Made by a program: the position numbers and the translations under genes. The notes under the pieces were generated by a model, which ran no database searches, had not been told where the DNA came from, and saw nothing but the letters and a program-made list of their open reading frames with translations. Positions 21,650 to 32,300 of a stretch of 64,000 bases of DNA are shown in pieces. The first letter of the stretch is position 1; each line of letters starts with the position of its first letter. The stretch is from Isoetes taiwanensis (Eukaryota; Streptophyta; Lycopodiopsida; Isoetales; Isoetaceae): contig JAJEKV010000002.1 in NCBI GenBank assembly GCA_021234155.1, forward strand, positions 7,976,811-8,040,810, written 5' to 3'.

Positions 21650-21930
21650 TTGATGGTCTCCCATTTCATAAGGCCACCATTAAGCCCCTCCTTCCTTGGG
21701 CTTTGCTTTATCACATGCATCCGTATCCTAATGCGTCTCCCTTTCTAAAGGGGTTGCTTGCTGCTTGGGACACTGTCAGGTCTCTTTTCCATATTAATCC
21801 TGAGGCATGTCTTATCTTATCTTTGCAGGACACTCCAGAGAATGTGCCTTTAAGTGTGGTTGTTCATCCAAAGACACAATGACGATGGATAGCAGCTGGT
21901 ATAAGCACTATTGCAGCTTGGTATGAGTCT
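21650..21930 (+). mobile_element. LINE relic (C-terminal ORF2 region)
   Basis: The translation PFHKATIKPLLPWALLYHMH then NASPFLKGLLAAWDTVRSLF, INPEACLILSLQDTPENVPL, parallels the region of LINE-A at about 5430-5560 and the relic at 14020-14100. Only about 280 bp is readable. Confidence 0.65.
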
Positions 21931-22382
21931 GGTCATCCATGTCCATGTTCCACATGGTCCTATCCTATTGGGCAACCGCCACATGGCCATATCCCATTGG
22001 AGCCACGTGTCATCCCATGTGGACCCTAACCTATATTAACCTAAAAACCATCATCCAATTAAATTGGGATTATGTCAACTCCAAAATCACGCCAACCTGC
22101 TGTTGTCTTCTAGGGGGTTTTTGTTTTTTTTTATCTTTTTTTTTTTACTTCAAAAATAACACAAGGCTGCGATTCACGTGTGACGTTTCGTATGCGAATT
22201 GAAATATGCAAAAATGAAGAGCAAGTTGCTAACATAGATGAGACCAAAATTGAAGAGCATTTAGATGATAATATTAGGTTTGATAATAACAGATTGCATT
22301 ATTTGCGAGGCAATTCCAGACTCGAAATTATCGATACATGGCACAAATATCATACAAAAATATCATATATTCCAATAAAACA

Positions 22383-22990
22383 CTAAGGGATCAATCCATG
22401 TTTTTCCACGTATTTAACAAGGTGTGGTTCCATGTCAGCCGTTCTATCCAGTTCTGGGTATGAATCTAACACTTCACCCACCGTCATCCCCATAGCCAAA
22501 TTATGCATAATAGACACAAATTTCACCGTAAAAAATCATCCGTCGCAAAGTTTTTTGGATCGTAAGATGGTGGATTCGTGGCTTGCGCTTGATTGTAGAA
22601 GCATTTGAGAGCATCATCATCCACTATGATTATATCATCCTTATTCTTGATACCAAGTTCATCCATCATGTTACTCAAGTGTTTGATGAAGATAGGCTTG
22701 CCTGTTGATCCTTGGGATTAGTGAACTTCACACATTTGTTCTCGATCCCAAAAGGTCAACCAATGTCTACGATTTCCCCCAAAGGCCTCCAAAGTATCCT
22801 TGATGTTCCTTAGTTCCATGGATGACCAAATACCAACTCGAAATAACCCAATGCCTCATCTAACATCTCCTTCAAGTGCGGGCCGATAGATCCACTTGGT
22901 GTTTGATTCTACCGGGTGTCCGATGAAACCGATCTCTAGCCACTTTATTTTTCTAAAAGTCTTGCAAAGGACTCCGCTTAGGCCTAACAC
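22383..22990 (-). pseudogene. FCP1/NIF-type (SCP-like) phosphatase relic
   Basis: Minus-strand pieces match the C-terminal half of the NLI-interacting-factor/FCP1 phosphatase fold: GPHLKEMLDEALGYFELVF (about 22880-22820), IWSSMELRNIKDTLEAFGG, then HWLTFWDREQMC, GSTGKPIFIKHLSNMMDELG and IIIVDDDALKCF (about 22650-22620), ATNPPSYDP, and a tail MTVGEVLDSYPELDRTADM ending KYVEKHGLIP at a stop (22383-22385). IIIVDDD corresponds to the family's LLVDDSP region. The catalytic DxDxT segment, expected upstream, is not found. At least three frameshifts. It may once have been joined to the degenerate gene at 23529-24520 on the same strand, but nothing proves that. Confidence 0.7.
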
Positions 22991-22999
22991 CACAACCTT

Positions 23000-23528
23000 C
23001 TTAGAAACGCAATGGGAGCTGAAACATCAAACATGTATCCGGGTCAGCAAGATAATATAACACAAACAATACAAACGCCGCCAAGCGTGATTTGAGATAG
23101 TCAACCAAATCGCGCTTCGGCGGATTTAGTTTGACAACGGTAAATAATCAAAGCACGCCTCGGCGCGATTTAATTCAAAGGTAATACAAATTAAATCACG
23201 CTGGGGCGCGATTTCGCGGGCAAGGCCATACCTATCATCTTCGCCACGCCGTCGCCGGCATCATTCTCCCCTTCGCCACCCTTAATCGCCGCGTTTTTCC
23301 GACCGTTAGAATTGTTATTTTCTATTAGTTCCGGCTGGCCCTTCACAACTCCCGACATTATTTTACTATTGATTTGGCAAACCTCGTGGAATCACTAGAG
23401 TCGCCTTGGTTGCCTTCGCCCGCTGTCCTGGCCAATTAGTTCATTGTTAACCTGCGGAATCTACTCTATTGTTGCTTGCATCACCCCTCGGCGGGAGGCA
23501 AAGATATTCCCTAAGTTCGGGCCAAGGA
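23000..23528. other. Interval between two minus-strand relics
   Basis: Contains three related strings with CGCGATTT or its mirror (near 23100-23215), spaced about 55 bp, each next to runs such as AAATCGCGC and AATCACGC, so it is probably a small diverged tandem repeat. No gene recognised. Confidence 0.45.
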
Positions 23529-24520
23529 TCACAAGATTTTTTGAGCAGCCACTTTAGCAGCTATTTGTTCATTATTGCTTTCCTTATCGCCGCTGACATT
23601 ACTAGTTCCCTCACCGTAACCATCGCCCACTTTCGAATTGGACAAGTCTACGAGACTCTTGATTGCTGATGATTTCAGGTTGCCATAAGGGCCTTTAGGA
23701 GATTTGGCAAGCACATGCATGAGGAATGGTTCAAGAAAGTCTTTGGCCTGCTCATCACTCACAAAGCAGTGACATCTTCTCACCCATAAGAGCCTCTCGG
23801 GCAATATAACCTCCAACATGAAGCTCCAAGCAGGTTGTATCAACTGGAGCAAATGCCTCGACGAGGTAAGCAGCCATAGACGAGGGAAATCCATTTTTAT
23901 TTAAGGGGCCCTTCTCCTTAGTTTGTAGCTCGTACTTGATTTCCCCACTTAGGAGGGGGTCCCGATCCTCATCCTCTTCTGACTCATCCTGTTCTGACTG
24001 ATCCTGATCCGTATGATAGAATATAGTTCTTAAGTCTGGATCATCTAGAAGAAAACATTCCCATGCAATGCTATTGTCACCCTTGGCCTTAGCAATATCA
24101 TATTCCTCGTCTGACAGCATGGCTATCATAATAAAGATCACATGTGCCATCTTCCGTTCTGTTCGGAGCTCATTATCCTTAACATCATATATTAGGCATT
24201 CCTCCCTAATAACTTTGAGGCACTCCAGATCATGAGCAGCGAATAGTGCATGCAGATGTGACTCACCTGAAGGACAAACGATGACAATAGTGAAGGACCT
24301 CTCAGTTGTCAATCCTATACAGCTGGTAAAGAAGCTGATGTAGTCCTTCTGGTTCATGCCCATATCTCCTCTCCCACCCCTGTTGTCCAACACAAAGAGT
24401 GATATATTTTAAGGCCGGTTGATTCCGCAAGAGACCTTTTGTACCCAATGGAGACTCAATATCGGACAAATACCGCCTTTCTCCAAGAATCTTCTTCACA
24501 AGGGCCACTTTTCTTCTCAA
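23529..24520 (-). pseudogene. Unidentified degenerate gene, possibly methyltransferase-like
   Basis: Long minus-strand coding-like stretches in three frames. They are RRKVALVKKILGERRYLSDI (24520 onward), then after a shift LDNRGGRGDMGMNQKDYISF, SFTIVIVCPSGESHLHALFA and RTERKMAHVIFIMIAMLSDE, an acidic run DQDQSEQDESEEDEDRD, then TTCLELHVGGYIAREALMG, and after another shift RRCHCFVSDEQAKDFLEPFL. The stretch LELHVGGYIAREALMG...RRCHCFVSD loosely recalls the Gly-rich SAM-binding loop and following strand of class I methyltransferases; that is inference only. At least two frameshifts break it. The heat-shock-element cluster lies just upstream of its first codons. Confidence 0.5.
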
Positions 24521-24578
24521 CTCGGCCAGTACCTTAGGGATCTAAGTTATCTCTAACATATAATTATAATAGGGTAGA

Positions 24579-24765
24579 TTCTAGAATGTTCTAAAATTAA
24601 ACATTAAAATATAGATTTTCAATGGTGCCTGTAATCGAAGGTACTAGAAGGTTCTAAAGAAATCGATCAAGAAGAAATGGACTATGGAGGGCTTTCTGGA
24701 AGCTTCTCTGGAACGCCCTGTGCCTTCTCGAATGATCTAGAGAGCTCTTTGATTTTCTATAAAAG
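24579..24765 (+). promoter_or_regulatory. Heat-shock-element cluster plus TATA box
   Basis: Three-unit HSEs (nTTCnnGAAnnTTCn) are present exactly at 24579-24591 (TTCTAGAATGTTC) and 24694-24706 (TTCTGGAAGCTTC). Two-unit elements lie at 24647-24654 (GAAGGTTC) and 24725-24732 (TTCTCGAA). TATAAAAG at 24758-24765 follows 26 bp after the last HSE. This is the standard layout of an HSF-driven promoter reading rightwards. No coding frame follows within 800 bp. It might be a detached small-HSP-type promoter or the U3 of a solo LTR of a heat-responsive retroelement. Confidence 0.7.
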
Positions 24766-24789
24766 GGAGGAGGGGGCGGTTGAATGCTG

Positions 24790-25880
24790 ACTGAAACGGG
24801 GGTGTCTCTAAAAGGTCATGACAAGCTCTGAAAGATCTTTAAAGTTTATGTAGAAGGTTTTGGATTCTTCTCGGCAGCATATAGAATAGGCAGAATAGGA
24901 AGGACGTGCTGTAGTGGTTAGTCTGAGGGCAAATTAAGCCTTTGCGAGCTGTTTTGTTTGCTCTTGGATCTTCTTACCAATAAAAGGGAGTAGCTTCGTC
25001 GGCTTGAAGAGCCATTATCTCTGTTTCATGGTGATTACCTTTGGTCGCAGCCTTATGCCAAGCCTTAGACCGCTCTGTTTGGCCCTGCCATAGTTTTTTA
25101 AGCTTGGGGTATTCTGGGAGTTTCTTTGCCTGCAAACCTGCTTTGATTTTTGTGTATGATTAAAAAATTTAGTTTGGTAGATAAATTTCTTGTATACTTA
25201 ACTTAGATATGCACCCATGCCACTTCCTAAGGTATACAAGGCTACGAAGTAGACTGACAGACCCGAAAATATACGTATTTATAGCGTATATTTCCCTGGA
25301 ACGTCACAACAGAGATCTTTCAATTAGCGTATGATTTGATTCGTACTTTACAATCTGAATACCTTTTTGCAAAGTGCATGTCATATGCAGATTTGATGGT
25401 AATATGGTTTTTATCATAACTTTTGAATCCAGACTTTCGTTTGAGTGCTTTTTATTGCTTTCAAAAGCTCTTTCTGGGATCTTTCTGATGATATATGATA
25501 TGCTCATGTTTGGTTAAGTTTTCTGGGTTAAAACAGCAAATTTCCAGGTGGATTTGATAGGGTTTCACACCTGCTAGTTGATTAGAACATGATTTGCACA
25601 GTAGAAAATCACTCTATCTGCTTAGATCATCATTTTGGGTATGTCCTTTGTCCTACATCATTGTAGTGTAGTAAGCTTTTATGAAGATATTGAAGAGATG
25701 ATGTTATCATGGCCGCGTTCTGTATCGGGAAAAGAAATTGAAATTTTTTGTTTTGGTGTGTTATGGAATTTCTGCTTTATATTTGATGATTCGTATGTTA
25801 TTTGTGAACTTGCCAATGTTTTTTGAATTTTTAGTTCTTTTTCAAACCAAAAAAACAACATTAACACACCAAAACAAAAA
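24790..25880. other. Non-coding sequence downstream of the heat-shock promoter
   Basis: No frame of note. An AATAAAA string at 24980-24986, about 190 bp after the expected start site, could be a polyadenylation signal of a short transcript or the R-U5 part of an LTR. Confidence 0.4.
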
Positions 25881-25884
25881 GTTA

Positions 25885-26110
25885 AAACAACCTACATAGT
25901 GAAAATTGAATGTTATAAATCTAGCAATGCATGGACATAGAAAATGACCTAATTTTTTAGACTGTGGAATGTCTTTCGAGACGATGCAAAGATATTTACA
26001 GTATGCTCGTAAAAAAGGATGTAATTAAATTCTTAATTTCAGTGGCATAGACTCGTCTGCAATTTTAAAGTATATCATAAAAATTGCATCCCATGTGTAG
26101 GATATAATAC
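25885..26110 (-). pseudogene. Fragment X (copy near otubain A)
   Basis: The minus-strand translation reads DESMPLKLRI, then LHPFLRAYCKYLCIVSKDIP and KKLGHFLCPCIARFITFNFH with one stop. It matches the 129-codon frame at 59220-59609 and the decayed version at 7345-7560. In both otubain pseudogene loci it lies just downstream of the otubain 3' end, so the two were duplicated as one unit. Family not recognised. Confidence 0.5.
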
Positions 26111-26211
26111 AATCATCTTTCCATAGACAGTATTTTCCCAGTTTCTAGTAATACACAATGAGGCCAGTCTTGTTGAGCAATCATGTGAATTACACCCATT
26201 CAAGTTATAAA

Positions 26212-29200
26212 TTTACAAATGCACCTTTGGTTAAAGAATATCTTAATGCCCAGTGCGATATAGAAGAACTAACGATGGTGTGACTCGCTGATTAGAAGCT
26301 TCAAAACCTTAGGGAATTAAATCGTGATGATTGAACTTTGTTGTTAAACTACAAAGACTGGAACTCCTGCGAGAGCAGCAATATGCAGATGGACACTCCC
26401 ATAGGCTGTCAAGAAAAGAAATTCAAAGTTGAAAATACAATTGGATCAGCTACACAATATGTAGCACAGGATATGTTACCTGCTGGACACTTATGTCATT
26501 AACATAAAAAATGAATGGTTCAATAATATCGGCACGATGACGAATTTTACTTGAGGTTACACTGAATAAACATCAGATCTATACCAGAAAACAAGCCAGT
26601 GTGTAATATATTTAAATCTAGCAGTTGGGTTAGTATAAAAGTATTCACACCATAATCACAAACATATTGATCTCGACAACGCTCAACAAGTGTATCAATG
26701 TTGGACCATAAATAGTTAATCTACATGATTAGCAACAAAAAGAACTGGAAAAGACAAAAACGACCTGATGGAGGTTGGTCTTTCAAGAAGAATTGCTCCA
26801 CAAAAATATATTCCCATAGTTTTGCAGTAAGATTTAGCAAGAGTATGGCATACAAAAATACAGGCTCAAACATCAACTCTGCATAGCCCAATCTTTTAAG
26901 GATCTGTCGACATTTCTCAATGCATTTTAGTACAGGTCCATTTCAGCTGCATCCTTTGTTTCCAAAATATATACCTAAGTAAGGTGTAAGGCTTTCAGTA
27001 TTATGCTTCATATTGCATAAAAGAACACAGCAAAATTCATGTCCCCATGGGATTCTCAGAGCATCTCCATTGACAGAAAAACATATCGTTCCACAACAAG
27101 GCTTGGTCGAGGTAATTTGATTCAACAGGTTAACAGATCTTGGTTAGTAGGCACTTAGGCACCACAATCCAATTCTGCTTCATAAAGCAGATTTGGAGCT
27201 TAGGATTCACAGAGGCATCCTGGCATAATAGAATCTGAATTAAATGTGAGCCCTTTTGTCAATAGGGCATTTGCATATTATTTGATCATTGGAGCAAAGA
27301 AGAGCACTTGTGGTGCTGATTAAGGTAGACATTATCCTCGTTCCTTGTAGTCTAGACATCCTTGCTGCATCAGCTTCATAAAGCCTTTCTCGTGATAAAA
27401 GGTTTTGAGATACAGGATAATCTTGTTCATGCTTCATCTTATATTATAATGTTTTAGTGCGTTGTATCAAACCCTAATTTGAATAACCGAGATCTTTTGA
27501 TTGCATCCGAAGGCTGAGATTTATCGCACGACTTCCTACCACCATGATTGACCATGCTTTGATCTCTTAAGGGGAAAGGGAAAAGGAAAAAGAAAAGGGA
27601 GGACGAAGGGAAAAAGTGAAGGGAAAAGAGAAGGGGAAGAGAGAAAGGGGAAAAGGGAAGGGAAAAAAAGCATTAGAAAAGGGGAAAGTGGGAAGGGGAA
27701 AAAAGGAAGTGAAAATGGGCATGGGAAAAAGGAGAATAGGGAAAGGATGAGGAAAAGAAAATGGCATGGGAAAGAAAGGGAAAGAAAAAAGGGCAATGAG
27801 AAAAAGAGAAGAGTGAAACGGTGGGGAAAGGAGGGAAAGAGAAGGGATCAAGAAAAAGAGGAAGACGATGGAGAGAAGGGAAGGGAAAAAGGAAATGGAA
27901 AAAGAGAAAAGGAAAGAAAAAAAGAAGCAAAAAGGGAAAAGAGATGGAAAATGGGCATAAGGAAAAAGAGAAAAGGGAAAACGACACAGGAAAAAAGGAA
28001 AAAGGGAAAGAGGAAAAAGGTAAGGGAAGAAGAAAAGGAAATAAAATAAAAGCATGGAAAAAAAGAGAAAAGGAAAAAGAAAAATGGAGGGGAATGGGGA
28101 AGAGCCTAGGGAAAGGAGGAAATGGGGCACATGAAAAGGGTGAGGAAAAGAAAATGGGAAAAAGGCACGGAAAGGAGAAAGGAAAGGGAAAGAGAGAGGG
28201 GAAAGGAGGGGAAAGGAAAGGAAAAAAAGGCACGGGGAAAAGGGAAGGACAGGGAAAGGATAAAACGAGAAAAGAAAGCAACAAAAAAAAAAAAAAAAAA
28301 AAGGAAAAGGAAAGGGAGAAAAGGCACAAGGAAAAGCGGAGAGGGAAATGGGAAAAAGGCACGAAAAAAAGGGGAAGAGGGGAACGGTGAGGAAAGGAGA
28401 AAAGGCAAGAGAAAAAGAGCATGGGAAAGGGGAAAAGAAAAAAAAATGGATGGGGAACGGGCACGAGAAAAAGGGAAAAGGGATGGGGAAAGGAGGAAAA
28501 AGGGCACATGAAAAGGGTGGGAAAAAAAAAACGGAAAAAGGGCATGCAAGGGAAAGGGAAAGAGAAGGAAAAAGAGGAAAAAAGAAAGGGAAAAGGGGCA
28601 TTAGAAAAAAAAAGGGGGAGGGGGTGGGAAAGTGATAAAAAGGGAAGAGAAAGCAAGAAGAAAAAGGGAGACGGAAAAGGAGAAAGAAAACGAAAAAATG
28701 GCACGAGGAAAAGGGAGAGGGAATGCGAAAAGAGAAGGGGAATGGGCACGAGAGAAGGGGAAGAGAGAAACGGTGAGGAAATGAGAAAAATGGAGGGAAA
28801 AAAGAAAAAGGAGTTGAAACGGGCACGATAAAAATGGAAAGAGGGTGGGGAAAGGAGGAAAAGGCACATGAAAAAAATGGAAGAAAGGGAACGAAAAAAG
28901 GGCATGGGAAGAGGGAAAGGGAAGGAGAAAAGGAAAATGAAAGGGAAAGGGAAGGGTGAGAAAAGGATGAAAAGGGAAGGAAAAAGTCCGTCCAAAAAAA
29001 AGAGGAAGTGGGTGGGGGAGGGGGGGTGTTAAAAAAAAAAGGGAACAAAAGGGGAAATATAAAAAGAAAACGTGTAGAGAAATTGAGTAAAAGGAAAAAA
29101 GAAAAAAGAAAATGTGTAGGAAAATTAGAAAACAAGAAAAAAAAAAGGAAACGCGAGATAGAGCAAAGAGACAAATGGAAGGGAAACCATTGTCAAATGC

Positions 29201-29691
29201 ACAAAAATCTCTTAGGGCCCAGAAATGTTGTGATTGGTTTCTACTATATCAAATGTATGAATGGGAGACTGAGCTGAACATGTTTCTGTACAAGTCAACT
29301 TATGCCCAGCAACACTGGGCACCATTACTAGTTTGTTATAATCCTTCAGGTCCTTTCATTCATCATTTTTAGAGCAAAAGCCGATTTAAACTTAAGTCTA
29401 GTACCTATTTTACTGCTCCTTGAAAACTAAATTCACAAAACTCTTTCCATGGTTTTACATCAACTACATAAGGTTCTCCTAATTTCTGTGCTGACAGTTT
29501 GTTCTCCAGATGAGGTGTATGTCGGCAAGAAAGGCCAAGCTTCAATCAATAAAGTGAATGTTTTGATCATATCTTTTATAAAATAAAACTGGTTGCCTAC
29601 TTCTGATGGTAAAGAAGAGAAGGACAAACTTAACAATACCTCTATTTTTGCTTCCAAGCTCATAGCCGCAGCAAGTGCAATAAGGGGCTCC
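26212..29691 (-). pseudogene. Otubain pseudogene A (split by a purine tract)
   Basis: Decayed copy of the intact otubain at 32301-35485, on the same strand. Exon 2 (about 29691-29641) reads EPLIALAAAMSLEAKIE, five codons shorter than in the intact gene. Exon 3 near 29490 keeps QKLGEPY but then jumps to sequence that is intronic in the intact gene, so the catalytic RRTRGDGNC loop is deleted. Exon 4 (about 26960-26890) keeps LKCIEKCRQILKRLGYAEL. Exon 6 near 26700 reads HIDTLVERCRDQYVCDYG, exon 7 near 26550 VTSSKIRHRADIIEPFIF, and exon 8 (to about 26212) is full of losses, with RTGH followed by a stop. A 1.6-kb polypurine block sits between exons 3 and 4. Confidence 0.85.
27570..29170. repeat. 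1.6-kb polypurine (plus) / polypyrimidine (minus) tract
   Basis: The plus strand is almost purely A and G for about 1.6 kb, built from irregular GGGAAAAGG, GAAAAAGGGAA and GGCATGGGAAAAGG units with rare C or T, mostly in GGCA(C/T)G. The long open frames read through it are composition artefacts (Phe/Ser/Pro/Leu on minus, Lys/Arg/Glu/Gly on plus). Mirror-symmetric purine runs can form triplex (H-DNA) in general. It lies in what would be intron 3 of otubain pseudogene A; the other otubain copies lack it. Confidence 0.95.
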
Positions 29692-29749
29692 TGTAAATTC
29701 ATTATTAGATAATAACAAATCTCTAGTTTGATGTAACAGGATTAAGAGA

Positions 29750-30680
29750 CCTTTATGTGGAAAAATAGGGGCTCGAAGCAGAAAATATCGGCCTTTTATC
29801 CAAAAAAAGAATGCCTAATTTATCCAAAAAAGGGTTAAAAAAAAAACTTTTTGTTAACAGAAGTGCGAAATGTGGATATTTAACTCCAGAAGCCTGGCAT
29901 TTATCTCAACGCTCTTCTCCGGCTTCTACCAAGGTAAATTTTAAGGGCCCTAAATGTTTTTATATTAAAATGAAGGTTGGCTAAACTTATGGAAACAAAA
30001 GTTGATAGATTGTCTTTTTGGCGAAATTTGATAAAATAAAACCCTTATGTTATCTTCCCACTTTATTTGATATGAAATTCTTGTGTTGGCAATTTTTTTT
30101 TTTTTTTGGTAGCTAAATTGCAACTATTTAACTTCAAATTCTAAACACAATCAATGACAATTGATTCAATATGCTTCTACAAAACAATAACACAGATGTT
30201 CAAAATACAATAAGGAACAAACAATATCATTTGAAGGAACACATATATTCAAGTTGAGGTTAAATGCATCCAAATGCCTAACTTGGTGCACGGAGCCTTT
30301 TAGGGTCACTATTAATGCCCACTGCATAACATTATTCATAACATTTAACCTAAAGAACTTATAGATTCAAATTCAATATCCATCAACGCATGGAGATACC
30401 TAAATAAAATAGGTTCCTGAATAGATTTGGCATGGCTATTTGAATTGATCAAGGTGCGACTAATCAGCTTTAGAGAAGGCGATTCAGCACACCATGCTAC
30501 AACAACCTAGGCTTCCAAAATTTCCCCCCTTTTGGAATGGCTATATTATTATTTTTCTTAAGGAATTACCTTTATTAACTTTAGCTACAAAATTTGACTA
30601 AAGGTCTAAAAAATAGCCATTTAGCGAACTTTAGCCACTCTTTAACTTTAGTCACTTCTACAATCATTAATTTTTCTTGT
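29750..30680. other. Gene-poor interval
   Basis: AT-rich sequence with T and A runs. Nothing coding until the CAF1-like frame. Confidence 0.5.
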
Positions 30681-30681
30681 C

Positions 30682-31416
30682 ATGGCTTCCCCCTTAGGAA
30701 GTGTCAAGAGCAGTCGAGCACCTAATCTCAGGTTAGTATGGGCTACAAATTTGGACCAAGAATTGAGTTACATATCTAGCATTTACAAGCACTACCTCAA
30801 CATTGCAGTTGACATTGAATTCCCAGGAGTAGTCATGCAACCTCCTAGACACATGAGCAAGGGGCCTCTCATACATCATTCTACCTTGCGAGAAAATGTT
30901 AATATGCTCAAAATCATCCAACTGGGTCTCACCTTTGATGACCATGGTAAATCTTGGCCAATTACCTGGGAATTTAACTTCCAATTTGATCTAGATCTGG
31001 ATGACTATTCCAATGACTCCGTTGACTTCCTATGGCAGAATGGCATCAACTTTGATGCTCTTCAACAACATGGTATATGTCATGACGTATTTGCGAGGCG
31101 CCTCTTTGACAATCACAGATGAGTGACTTTCAGTGGCGCATACGATATTGCATACTTACTCAAGCTTTTCTTCGACAAAGATTTACCATATTTGCAAAAT
31201 GATTTCTTTAAGCTCCTAGATGTGTACTTTCCATTGAGATGTGATGTGAAGTATATGACAAAGTTTGGGTGCCATATATATAGAAGCTTAAGTAATGTGG
31301 CCCAAAGCTTAGGGATTGAGAAAGATAGTTTCCGCCATCATGCAGGGTTTGACAGCCTCATCACTGCTTGTGCATTTGATAAGTTCAAAGAAAAGGATCA
31401 TTTGTTGGACTCATGA
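30682..31416 (+). pseudogene. CAF1/POP2-type deadenylase with one in-frame stop
   Basis: Intronless frame of 244 codons similar to the CCR4-NOT deadenylase subunit CAF1, a DEDD-type 3' exonuclease that shortens mRNA poly(A) tails. IAVDIEFPGVV gives the first catalytic Asp and Glu; LRENVNMLKIIQLGLTF and WEFNFQFDL follow the family; SGAYDIAYLLK gives the third Asp, and HHAGFDSLITACAFDKFKE the His/Asp pair. A TGA at 31120-31122 replaces the Trp that family members have before V/ITF in that motif. No frameshift is present on either side. Plant CAF1 genes are often intronless, so lack of introns does not prove a retrocopy. The frame is otherwise clean, so it is a recent pseudogene, an assembly error at one base, or a readthrough case. 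Confidence 0.85.
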
Positions 31417-32300
31417 GGTGGTGTAACCTATGGCTTGAGACAAGATTATAACTCTCTAGCCATCTCTTGTAAATAATAATTGTGATGAAAATAGAGGATA
31501 GAAAGTGAAAATGACCATGTACATAACCATGCCACTTTGCCACATTTGGCAGCTCGGCCTATTTGGAAAACTGTAAAAGGTCATGAATGATATCTTGTAT
31601 TGCCATTTTGCCACATTTTGCAATTTGAAAACCGTTATTTATAAGTCATGAATTCTTAATTGTATTATTTGTGCCCTCGATGTAACTTTCTTATATTCTA
31701 GACTAGAGTCTAATGAATTTTTTTGAGCGTTCAAGGAAGTCATGCAGAGTTGGCACAAACAATATTAATTTTTTTTCTCCTATTAAATACTGTTAACTAT
31801 TTCTTTAATTCTGCAAGCATACTAATATTCTTGTTTCTTTGTAATATACGATCTCTTCTTTTATCTCTACACAAGTAAACTGGTCCTTTAGTTCATGAAA
31901 AATTCCATCTCATGTACAACCTTCCCACTCCCCAGTGATACTGCTGTTCTGCAAGTGGTCAGAGAAAGTTTTATTTAAGCTCCAACACTTCTCCAATCAT
32001 TACATGGTATATTAGAATTTGATGGCTTGGCTTTAACCTAAAGTGCTGAAAAGAGGAGATATCTGTTATAGGAGAGGCATCGCTTACGTTCATGTGCTGT
32101 TCACAACAAATGTTACCTTTGAATCTTACAGATTTTTGTAGTTCATAACAAACGCTGCACAAAAAACCAGTGAGCACTGGAACTTCTCAAGCATATTCAG
32201 TCACAAAAAACTTCATCCCAAATGCCAGTTACTAATAATACACAATGGGCCCAGCTTTGTTGAGCAATCCATGTGAATTACACCCAATCAAGCCATAAAT
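31417..32300. other. Interval between CAF1-like and otubain 3' end
   Basis: No gene recognised. The part from about 32215 to 32300 belongs to the otubain 3' flank and is shared with the two otubain pseudogene loci (ATACACAATGGGCCCAGC). Confidence 0.5.

Noticed and set aside
24520-24765. Heat-shock promoter of the minus-strand gene at 23529-24520
   Set aside because: The TATA box is oriented to the right, away from that gene; a bidirectional role remains possible but is not shown.
27567-29174. Minus-strand open frame of 535 codons and several long overlapping frames
   Set aside because: It lies wholly in the polypurine/polypyrimidine tract; the peptide is only Phe, Ser, Pro and Leu, an artefact of composition that lacks stop codons by chance.
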